Source of the DNA: Alphaproteobacteria bacterium
Lineage (GTDB): Bacteria; Pseudomonadota; Alphaproteobacteria; Caulobacterales; Maricaulaceae
Direction of reading: 5' to 3'
Assembly (NCBI GenBank): GCA_030428405.1
Contig: JAUIEH010000242.1
Location: 1 to 5,019 of the forward strand
DNA length: 5,019 bases
A program made the position numbers and the translations under genes. Under the pieces are notes generated by a model. That model saw nothing but the letters and a program-made list of their open reading frames with translations, did not search any database and was not told the DNA's origin. Of this stretch, positions 1 to 5,019 are shown one piece after another; position 1 is the first letter of the stretch, and each line of letters opens with the position of its first letter.

Positions 1-1
1 T

Positions 2-76
2 TCAGGCGGCTGGCGGCTGCTGAGCGAAGAAGAAATCGCCGCCAGCGACGCCAACGCCGACATCGACGCCGGCTAA
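2..76 (+). CDS. C-terminal end of an unidentified protein (partial)
   Basis: The frame starting at base 2 is open from the window edge to a TAA at 74-76 and gives 24 residues, beginning SGGWRLLSEEEIAAS and ending in an Asp/Ala-rich tail (DIDAG). Frame 3 stops within 25 bases. Frame 1 reads as an implausible Arg-rich stretch, so frame 2 is the best coding candidate; its GC-rich third positions and acidic tail suit a real protein end. The fragment is too short to assign a family or function. The gene lies on the same strand as the TRAP operon, 92 bases upstream of dctP, so it could be a separate transcription unit or the operon's first part. The short inverted repeat CGGC-TAA-GCCG around the stop (70-80) is too weak to call a terminator. 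Confidence 0.55.
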   Translation, partial: SGGWRLLSEEEIAASDANADIDAG

Positions 77-129
77 GCCGTCTCGCCTTCGCGCGCCACC
101 CACGATATTGGTTAGACAATGCGTATCGC

Positions 130-151
130 TGCGCCATGCATGCGCGGCGCA
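130..151 (+). repeat. Inverted repeat just upstream of the dctP ribosome binding site
   Basis: TGCGCC (130-135) and GGCGCA (146-151) are perfect 6-base complements separated by 10 bases. The right arm ends five bases before the purine-rich ribosome binding site of dctP. In the mRNA this could form a small GC-rich stem next to the translation start. The loop contains the rejected upstream ATG at 136 and the 8-bp palindrome CATGCATG (135-142). In GC-rich DNA a stem of this size can arise by chance, and no function is shown. Confidence 0.3.
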
Positions 152-155
152 AACA

Positions 156-164
156 GGGGGAGGA
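156..164 (+). promoter_or_regulatory. Ribosome binding site that fixes the dctP start
   Basis: The sequence GGGGGAGGA lies just before the ATG at 169, with 5 bases between its GGAGG core and the start codon. This is a strong Shine-Dalgarno match at a suitable distance. An in-frame ATG at 136 would add 11 residues, but it lacks such a site and would translate straight through this one. The start at 169 also puts the twin-arginine pair at residues 7-8, as expected for a Tat signal peptide. Confidence 0.8.
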
Positions 165-168
165 CGCC

Positions 169-1308
169 ATGAGCGAGCCGGTGGATCGGCGAACATTGCT
201 TGCCGGCGGCGCATTGGCGCTGACTGCGGCGGGCTGCGGACAAGGCGGCGCGGGCTCGCAAGAAAACGCGGAGAACTCCCCTTCCGCTCCCGCTGTTGCG
301 CGCAGGCGGCGCGAGTTCCGCATGGTCACGACCTGGCCGCCCAATTTCCCCGGTCTTGGCGACATGGCCACCCGTCTGGCTCAGAAAGTCGACGAGTTGT
401 CCGAAGGCGCGATGAGCATCCGGGTTTATTCCGCAGGCGAACTTGTCGGCGCCTTTGAGGCCTTCGATGCGGTCGCCTCGGGTTCTGCGGATATGTATCA
501 CGGAGCGGAATATTACTGGCAGGGCCGCTCGCCCGGCTTCAACTTCTTCACCGCCGTTCCGATGGGCTTCACGCCCTGGGAGCTCGGCGCCTGGCTCGAC
601 CATGGCGGCGGCCAGGAGCTCTGGGAGGAACTCTCCGGCGAGTTCGGCGTCATCGGCATCGCCTGCGGCAATTCAGGTCCGCAAATGGGTGGATGGTTCA
701 CGCGCGAGATAAACTCGCTCGAAGATTTCCGTGGCCTGACCATGCGCATTCCCGGTCTGGGCGGAGAAATCATGCGCGGGCTCAACGCCGCGGCGGTCGC
801 CATACCGGGCTCGGAGATATTCCCCTCGCTGCAATCGGGCGCCATCGATGCGACCGAATGGGTCGGCCCCTGGAACGATCTCGCCTTCGGCTTCCATCAA
901 GTTGCTGATTATTATTATGGTCCCGGCTTCCATGAGCCTGGCTCCGCACTTGCGCTCGGCGTCAATCGCGGCGTCTGGGACGGGCTGACGGCGGAAGAGC
1001 AAAACATCATCCGCATCGCGTGTCGCTGGGTGACGGACTATTCCATCAACGAATTCGCCTATGAAAACGCGCGCGCGCTGCAGACGCTGGAAAGCGAACA
1101 CGGCGTGCAGCTGCGTCAATATCCCGACGATGTCTGGGCGCGCGTCGCGGAGCTGTCACGCGACGTCGTGGCGGCGCAAGCCGACGCCGATCCGATCACG
1201 CGCCGCATCTATGACAGCTATATGGAGGCGCGCCGGATGCTGCTCGCCTGGGCGCCTTATTCCGAGGGCGGATATCTCGCAGCCCGCGCGGCCCACGACA
1301 TCTCGTGA
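169..1308 (+). CDS. dctP: TRAP transporter substrate-binding protein (DctP family, TakP/FcbT1-like), predicted Tat-exported lipoprotein
   Basis: This 379-residue periplasmic receptor should bind an organic acid and deliver it to the DctQ-DctM permease. Seen in the sequence: residues 1-23 form a signal peptide with a twin-arginine pair (R7-R8), a hydrophobic Leu/Ala core and a lipobox-like AAG before Cys23. A polar linker follows (about 24-49) and then a DctP domain (about 50-370). Family hallmarks include MVTTWPPNFPGLG, GGGQELW, QMGGWF, MRIPGLGGE and DATEWVGPWNDLAFG. From memory, TakP of Rhodobacter sphaeroides holds sodium and a 2-oxoacid with Gln148, Arg169, Glu206, Trp207 and Glu232. The equivalents here are Gln172, Arg193, Glu230, Trp231 and Glu256, all at a constant offset of 24. 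A small 2-oxo or 2-hydroxy carboxylate is therefore the likely ligand, although the branch also contains FcbT1 (4-chlorobenzoate). The start is set by the strong ribosome binding site. The stop overlaps dctQ. A lipid anchor is unusual for this family. Confidence 0.95.
   Translation: MSEPVDRRTLLAGGALALTAAGCGQGGAGSQENAENSPSAPAVARRRREFRMVTTWPPNFPGLGDMATRLAQKVDELSEGAMSIRVYSAGELVGAFEAFDAVASGSADMYHGAEYYWQGRSPGFNFFTAVPMGFTPWELGAWLDHGGGQELWEELSGEFGVIGIACGNSGPQMGGWFTREINSLEDFRGLTMRIPGLGGEIMRGLNAAAVAIPGSEIFPSLQSGAIDATEWVGPWNDLAFGFHQVADYYYGPGFHEPGSALALGVNRGVWDGLTAEEQNIIRIACRWVTDYSINEFAYENARALQTLESEHGVQLRQYPDDVWARVAELSRDVVAAQADADPITRRIYDSYMEARRMLLAWAPYSEGGYLAARAAHDIS
1305..1308 (+). promoter_or_regulatory. 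GTGA stop/start overlap coupling dctP and dctQ
   Basis: The four bases GTGA hold both the dctQ start (GTG, 1305-1307) and the dctP stop (TGA, 1306-1308). Such overlaps usually let ribosomes that finish one gene begin the next, which keeps subunit amounts linked. The absence of a Shine-Dalgarno sequence ahead of it fits re-initiation. If the ATG at 1338 is the true start, this overlap has no role. Confidence 0.6.
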
Positions 1309-2153
1309 GCGAACACGCCGAGGACCGCCCCGCCGGCATGATCGGCTTTCTGGCGCTGTTGAGCGTCAGTATCGTCTTTACGGCGGCCGCGGCCGCGCCG
1401 GGTCTGCGCGAGCCGGTGCTGCACGCCCTGACCGCGCCGGCGCGTCTTGTCGCCGTCCTGCTGCCGGGCTCTGACTTTTACGGTGATGCGTCTGCGGCGG
1501 GCCGCCTGCTCGGCTGGCTCGGCTGGGCGCTGACCCCGCTCTTCGCCATCCCGCCGCTCTATATCGTTTTCACGGCGGCCAATGCGCGCGCGGTTGAAAG
1601 CGTGCTTGCCGATCTGATGATGTTTCTCGCGCGCATGATCGACCGCATTTCGAGCTTTGTCGGCGGCGCCGTCAGCTGGGCGGCGCTCGCGCTTGTCGCC
1701 ATCGTCACCGTCATCGCCATTCAACGCTACGTGTTCGGCATATCCTTCACCAAGCTGCAGGAGCTGATCGTCTATCTGCACGCCGGGCTGTTCATGCTTA
1801 GCGCGGCCGCGACCTTGCGCGCGGACGGTCATGTGCGCGTCGACGTGATCTATGGCGGGCTGGGACCGCGCGCGCGCGCCGTCATCAATTTCTTCGGCGC
1901 CTATTTTCTGCTCGCGCCTTTGTGCCTCGTTCTGATTCAGCACTCCGGCTCTTATGTCGATCTGGCCTGGCGCTCCCAGCAAGGCTCGACCGAGACCGAC
2001 GGCATTCCGCTGGTCTACCTCCTTAAGACGCTGATCCCGATTTTCGCGGTGATGATGCTGGCCCAGGCCGGCGCAAGCGCTGCGCATGCGGCCATGGTGA
2101 TTGCGGGCGATGAAGCGCCCGCCCCGGAACGTCCGCATGATGAGATGTTGTAA
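1305..2153 (+). CDS. dctQ: TRAP transporter small permease subunit (DctQ family, FcbT2-like) with an N-terminal membrane extension
   Basis: This is the small membrane subunit that, together with DctM, forms the inner-membrane part of the TRAP transporter. The protein has 282 residues, against roughly 160-190 for ordinary DctQ. The family core spans about residues 109-266: a first helix at about 119-139, the E153-to-G161 helix start, the signature RADGHVRVDV (172-181) followed by a helix at about 192-212, and a last helix at about 236-265 after GIPLVYLLK. Residues 1-108 are an extension with two clear hydrophobic segments (about 12-31 and 68-92) and a weaker one (about 41-54). The assumed start is GTG at 1305, whose GTGA overlaps the dctP stop and implies translational coupling; no good ribosome binding site precedes it. 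An in-frame ATG at 1338 (residue 12) is the main alternative. Third codon positions remain GC-rich through the extension, so it looks truly coding. Confidence 0.92.
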   Translation: MSEHAEDRPAGMIGFLALLSVSIVFTAAAAAPGLREPVLHALTAPARLVAVLLPGSDFYGDASAAGRLLGWLGWALTPLFAIPPLYIVFTAANARAVESVLADLMMFLARMIDRISSFVGGAVSWAALALVAIVTVIAIQRYVFGISFTKLQELIVYLHAGLFMLSAAATLRADGHVRVDVIYGGLGPRARAVINFFGAYFLLAPLCLVLIQHSGSYVDLAWRSQQGSTETDGIPLVYLLKTLIPIFAVMMLAQAGASAAHAAMVIAGDEAPAPERPHDEML

Positions 2154-2165
2154 GAGCGCGCGTTT

Positions 2166-3833
2166 ATGTCACTCGCCCAAAATCTCGACCTGTTGATGTT
2201 CCTGGCCGCCATCGCGGCCTTGCTGTCGGGCTATCCGGTCGCCTTCACGCTCGCGGGCATCGCCCTTCTCTTCGCGTTTATCGGCGTGCAGCTCGGCGTG
2301 TTCGACACAGCACTCCTCGGCCTCGCGCCGCAGCGGATATTCGGTGTGATGAACAATCAGGTGCTGATCGCAGTGCCGTTGTTCGTGTTCATGGGCGTGA
2401 TGCTCGAAAAATCGAAGGTCGCCGAACAATTATTGTCCGCGATGGCGGCCTTGTTCGGGCCCTTGCGCGGCGGGCTCGGCATTTCCGTCATCGTCGTCGG
2501 CGCGCTTCTCGCGGCCTCGACCGGCATTGTCGGCGCGACCGTCGTGACGATGGGCTTGTTGTCTCTGCCGATCATGCTCAAGCGCGGCTATTCGCCGGAA
2601 CTGGCGACCGGATCGATCGCAGCATCCGGCACGCTCGGGCAGATCATCCCGCCCTCCATCGTGCTCGTCCTCCTGGGCGACGTGATGTCGAACGCTTATC
2701 AGCAGGCGCAACGCTCCCAGGGCGTTTTCACCATCGAAACGATGTCCGTGGGAGATTTGTTCGCGGGCTCGCTCATCCCGGGGCTGATGCTCGTCGCGCT
2801 GTATATTCTCTATCAGGTTTTCATCGCCATGACCCGGCCGCACGCTGCGCCGGCAACGCCGCCCGAGGAGCGCGAACAGGCCAATCTCCGTGAGCTGATA
2901 GGCGCGCTCGCTGCACCCTTGCTGCTCATGGTCGCCGTTCTTGGATCGATCCTTGCCGGACTGGCGACGCCGACACAGGCGGCCGCCGTCGGCGCCACGG
3001 GCGCAACCCTGATCGCGGCTGCGCGTGCGGGCGACCGGCGCGGCTTCAACGCGCTGACCCACGCCGCCGTCATATTCGGCGCAATCGCGCTGGTCGTCGT
3101 CGTGGCGATGGACTCGTTCTTCGACTTGCGCCCCGGGCGGCCCGACGCCAACGCCCTCGACACCACCGCCGTCACCGTCGCTTTCGGGCTCTGTGCGCTA
3201 GCCGCGCTTGGCTTCATCGCAGCGATTTACCGGCTCTGGCCGGCGCGCATCGCACAGGAAGTGACCCGCGACACCACGCGCATCACATCGATGGTGTTCG
3301 TCATACTGATCGGCGCGACCGTGTTCTCGCTCGTATTTCGCGGATTGGGCGGCGAGGAGCTTGTGGAGTCGATCCTTTCAGGATCGGCGCAGTCGGTCTT
3401 GTCCTTCGTGTCTGCGGTGTTGGGCGGCGTCGGCATGAATGAAACGGCGAGCGGCCTTCTGCAGAGCGACGGCGCAACGGCGACGGTCGCCCTTCTCGTC
3501 GTCATGCTGGTGATGTTCGTGCTCGGCTTTTTCCTCGACTTCATCGAAATCACATTCGTGGTCGTGCCGCTCGTGGCGCCGCCGCTCTTGATGTTAGGCG
3601 TCGATCCGGTCTGGCTGGGCGTGATGATGGCGATCAATCTGCAAACGTCGTTTCTGACGCCGCCTTTCGGCTTTGCGCTGTTCTATCTGCGCGGCGTTGC
3701 GCCGGCTTCAGTGACGACCGCACAAATCTATCGCGGTGCAGCGCCTTTTGTCGGCATCCAGATTATCGGCCTGCTCATCGTCGCGCTGTTTCCTGCGCTG
3801 GCGACCTGGTTGCCGAGCGTGGTCGTCGACTGA
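2166..3833 (+). CDS. dctM: TRAP transporter large permease subunit (DctM family, FcbT3-like) with a central two-helix insert
   Basis: This is the large membrane subunit that forms the transport path and, in studied systems, couples uptake to sodium. It is 555 residues long, against about 430 for standard DctM. Family motifs run in order: GYPVAFTLAG (22-31), VPLFVFMGVMLEKS (70-83), GALLAASTGIVGATVVTMG (112-130), SGTLGQIIPPSIVL (154-167), GLATPTQAAAVGA (265-277), and near the end NLQTSFLTPPFGFALFYLRG (491-510). Residues about 291-363 have no place in the standard DctM layout. They contain two hydrophobic segments (about 301-314 and 334-355) around the polar loop DSFFDLRPGRPDANALDTT. A second, shorter expansion is likely at about 404-438 (AQSVLSF...LLQSDGATA). 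The gene starts 12 bases after dctQ, with only a weak AAGAG ribosome binding site, which fits one polycistronic mRNA. Large DctM proteins with extra segments do occur in this branch, so the insert is probably a lineage trait. Confidence 0.95.
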   Translation: MSLAQNLDLLMFLAAIAALLSGYPVAFTLAGIALLFAFIGVQLGVFDTALLGLAPQRIFGVMNNQVLIAVPLFVFMGVMLEKSKVAEQLLSAMAALFGPLRGGLGISVIVVGALLAASTGIVGATVVTMGLLSLPIMLKRGYSPELATGSIAASGTLGQIIPPSIVLVLLGDVMSNAYQQAQRSQGVFTIETMSVGDLFAGSLIPGLMLVALYILYQVFIAMTRPHAAPATPPEEREQANLRELIGALAAPLLLMVAVLGSILAGLATPTQAAAVGATGATLIAAARAGDRRGFNALTHAAVIFGAIALVVVVAMDSFFDLRPGRPDANALDTTAVTVAFGLCALAALGFIAAIYRLWPARIAQEVTRDTTRITSMVFVILIGATVFSLVFRGLGGEELVESILSGSAQSVLSFVSAVLGGVGMNETASGLLQSDGATATVALLVVMLVMFVLGFFLDFIEITFVVVPLVAPPLLMLGVDPVWLGVMMAINLQTSFLTPPFGFALFYLRGVAPASVTTAQIYRGAAPFVGIQIIGLLIVALFPALATWLPSVVVD

Positions 3834-3847
3834 GCCCATATGCTCAG
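3830..3847. repeat. Inverted repeat containing both stop codons at the dctM/htpX convergence
   Basis: CTGAGC (3830-3835) and GCTCAG (3842-3847) are perfect 6-base complements with a 6-base spacer CCATAT. The dctM stop TGA (3831-3833) lies in the left arm. The htpX stop, read as TCA on the plus strand (3844-3846), lies in the right arm. The structure is symmetrical for both transcripts and could be a short bidirectional stem. No T-run follows on either side, so a classical intrinsic terminator is not supported. Confidence 0.4.
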
Positions 3848-4809
3848 ATCAGCGCGCCGCCATAATTGCGCAGCGCTTCAATGCGCTTTTCCACCGGCGG
3901 ATGGGTCGCAAACAGGCCAGCAAAGCCCGACGGCTCATAAGCCAGGAACATCTCGCGCACTTCGGCCGGCGCGCGTTCGACGGCGGTGTGGCCCGTCACT
4001 TTTTCCAACGCGCGCACCATCGCATCCGGGTTCTTGGTGAGCTCGACGGAACCTGCGTCTGCGAGAAATTCCCGTCGGCGCGATAAGGCGAAGCGCAATA
4101 CGATGGCGAGCCCGTATGCGATCGCGAGAACGCCAAACGCCACGATGACAAGCAGCGCTGCATTGCCGCCGCCTGAGCGCCGATAGCGACCCGAGCGCGG
4201 CACATTGGTCCGGAACATGCCGCGAAACACAACCTCGCCTACAAACGCGACGACGCCGACAAAGACCGCCGCGATCACCAGCAGGCGCACGTCGCGATTG
4301 CGGATATGGGTGAGTTCATGCGCAAGCACGGCTTCAAGCTCGTCAGGCTCGAGCGCCTCCACCAGGCCGCGCGTGACGGTGATTGTGTAATTATCCTCGC
4401 GCAGACCGCTGGCGAAGGCGTTGCGCATGTCGCTTTCGATCAGATTCAGACGCGGCATGGGCAGGCCGCGGCTGATGCAGAGATTTTCCAGCATGTTGTA
4501 GAGTTCCGGCGCTTCGGTGCGCTCGACCTCCTGAGCGCCGGTCGACGCGCTGATCATGGCGTTGTGGCCGAAATAGGCGACGCCGTACCAGGCGGCCGTG
4601 CCGGCGAATGCAAAGGGCGCCGCGGCGGGCATGTTTCGCCAGGCGCCGCTGACGCCGTCGCCCAGCGTATAGCCGCCGCCCCCATACGCCTCGATCAGCA
4701 GCAGGACCGCGAAGACGAGCAGCAACAACAGCGCCGGGAACAAGACCAGCAGCAGCACGGATTTGAAATTATTGTTCCAGATATAGGTCTGAAGCCCGAC
4801 CGCCTGCAT
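3844..4809 (-). CDS. htpX: M48-family membrane zinc metalloprotease, HtpX-like
   Basis: This 321-residue integral membrane endopeptidase probably takes part in quality control of inner-membrane or envelope proteins. Residues about 16-42 form a first membrane helix and about 62-80 a second. The cytosolic protease domain has the zinc motif HELTH (164-168), with Glu165 as the catalytic base. The third zinc ligand is expected to be Glu247 in RREFLADAGSVEL (245-257). Two further hydrophobic stretches lie at about 174-195 and 216-242. The closing THPPVEKRIEALR (302-314) is typical of M48B enzymes. The length is slightly above the usual 280-300 because of the Gly/Pro-rich region at 43-62 and an Arg/Gly loop at 196-215. 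The ATG at 4809 is well supported: a GAGG lies 7 bases upstream and an in-frame TGA is the second codon before it. The gene follows a lemA end on the same strand, a frequent pairing, and converges on dctM with a 10-base gap. Confidence 0.93.
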   Translation of the reverse strand: MQAVGLQTYIWNNNFKSVLLLVLFPALLLLLVFAVLLLIEAYGGGGYTLGDGVSGAWRNMPAAAPFAFAGTAAWYGVAYFGHNAMISASTGAQEVERTEAPELYNMLENLCISRGLPMPRLNLIESDMRNAFASGLREDNYTITVTRGLVEALEPDELEAVLAHELTHIRNRDVRLLVIAAVFVGVVAFVGEVVFRGMFRTNVPRSGRYRRSGGGNAALLVIVAFGVLAIAYGLAIVLRFALSRRREFLADAGSVELTKNPDAMVRALEKVTGHTAVERAPAEVREMFLAYEPSGFAGLFATHPPVEKRIEALRNYGGALI

Positions 4810-4816
4810 GGCTCAA

Positions 4817-4820
4817 CCTC
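4817..4820 (-). promoter_or_regulatory. Ribosome binding site of the M48 protease gene
   Basis: On the minus strand GAGG precedes the ATG at 4809 with a 7-base spacer. Together with the in-frame TGA between them, this fixes the start codon. Confidence 0.6.
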
Positions 4821-4824
4821 GTCC

Positions 4825-4842
4825 GCCGGCATTTCGACCGGC
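4825..4842. repeat. Short inverted repeat in the leader of the M48 protease gene
   Basis: GCCGG (4825-4829) and CCGGC (4838-4842) are complementary across an 8-base spacer, just upstream of the protease ribosome binding site in the 132-base gap after lemA. A 10-bp palindrome GCTTGCAAGC lies at 4870-4879 in the same gap. Either could be a regulatory structure, but both are short enough to be chance in GC-rich DNA. No convincing promoter was found in the gap; TTGGCG followed 16 bases later by TACATG on the minus strand is only a poor match. Confidence 0.2.
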
Positions 4843-4941
4843 TGTCCCCTCGCTGCTGCTCATGTAGGCGCTTGCAAGCTCACGCCAACGCACGCGCAAA
4901 GCTCTTAGCCCGCGCGCGCATCGCATTGGCTGCGGGTAGCT

Positions 4942-5019
4942 TTACTCGAAACTGACCTGCGGCGGACGCTCGACGGCGGCGCGGTCGGCGGCGGCGACCT
5001 CGAAGAAGTCGCGCTGACG
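4942..5019 (-). CDS. lemA: LemA-family protein, C-terminal end (partial)
   Basis: On the minus strand the frame is open from the window edge to a TAA at 4942-4944 and encodes 25 residues: RQRDFFEVAAADRAAVERPP, then QVSFE. LemA proteins typically end in a motif of the form FFEA-x-x-x-x-R-x-x-P-x-V-x-F, and this fragment fits that form, with FFEVAAADR before PPQVSF. LemA proteins are small, with one N-terminal membrane segment and a helical outer domain; their molecular role is poorly understood. The gene lies directly upstream of an HtpX-like protease on the same strand, a common neighbour of lemA, which strengthens the call. The gap of 132 bases is larger than expected for tightly coupled genes, so the protease may have its own promoter. 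The N-terminal part lies outside the window. Confidence 0.8.
   Translation of the reverse strand, partial: RQRDFFEVAAADRAAVERPPQVSFE

Noticed and set aside
70..80. CGGC-TAA-GCCG around the first stop codon as a terminator
   Set aside because: The stem is only 4 bp with a 3-base loop and no T-run follows.
101..135. Possible sigma-70 promoter around TTGGTTAGACAAT upstream of dctP
   Set aside because: No pair of -35 and -10 boxes with acceptable spacing could be found; the AT-richer patch alone is not enough.
136..168. Longer dctP starting at the ATG at 136
   Set aside because: It would add 11 residues with a clumsy, charged N-terminus. The ATG at 169 has a strong, correctly spaced ribosome binding site and gives a normal Tat signal length.
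1257..2138. Long minus-strand open frame (293 codons) opposite dctQ
   Set aside because: Its translation is rich in Arg, Gly, Asp and Gln with no membrane segments or motifs, which is typical of the antisense shadow of a GC-rich gene. The plus-strand frame is clearly DctQ.
2430..3062. Minus-strand open frame (210 codons) opposite dctM
   Set aside because: It has low-complexity Arg/Gly/Asp-rich content and no recognisable domain. It is the shadow of a well-supported DctM.
4840..4862. Short 16-codon frame starting at ATG 4862 on the minus strand as a leader peptide for the protease
   Set aside because: It ends by overlapping the leader of the protease gene, but it has no clear ribosome binding site or meaningful codon pattern, so it is most likely chance.
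4306..4908. Plus-strand open frame (200 codons) opposite the protease gene
   Set aside because: It contains a Gln/Glu/Arg run that is the antisense of the Leu-rich membrane helix of the protease. No motif supports it.

Overview
The window looks like chromosomal DNA from an alphaproteobacterium. It is GC-rich with strongly GC-biased third codon positions. It carries a TRAP transporter of the keto-acid/lactate/chloroaromatic branch and a LemA-HtpX pair, both common in that class. A marine or stalked group such as Maricaulales/Hyphomonadaceae or Parvularculales is possible, but that is only an impression. No mobile element, CRISPR array, tRNA or rRNA is visible.

Layout. Bases 2-76 are the last 24 codons of an unidentified plus-strand gene. 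After a 92-base gap comes a compact three-gene plus-strand operon (169-3833) encoding a complete tripartite TRAP transporter. It consists of a substrate-binding protein (DctP/TakP type) with a Tat-like lipoprotein signal, a small permease (DctQ) that overlaps it by 4 bases, and a large permease (DctM) 12 bases further on. Ten bases after DctM, in convergent orientation, is an M48-family (HtpX-like) membrane zinc protease (3844-4809, minus). Upstream of it on the same strand is the C-terminal end of a LemA-family protein (4942-5019, minus, cut by the window edge).

How the genes work together. The binding protein should capture an organic acid in the periplasm and pass it to the DctQ-DctM membrane unit, which in known TRAP systems is driven by a sodium gradient. 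The binding protein keeps the Gln, Arg, Glu-Trp and Glu positions that hold a metal ion and carboxylate in the TakP (2-oxoacid) and lactate-binding relatives, so a small 2-oxo or 2-hydroxy monocarboxylate is the best substrate guess. LemA and HtpX form a separate, widespread envelope gene pair and have no evident functional link to the transporter.

Most of the window is recognisable biology. The unusual points are that the binding protein appears to be lipid-anchored, that both permease subunits carry extra paired membrane segments (an N-terminal extension on DctQ and a central insert in DctM), and that a perfect 6-bp inverted repeat contains both stop codons at the dctM/htpX convergence. I see no clear sign of a wholly new system.
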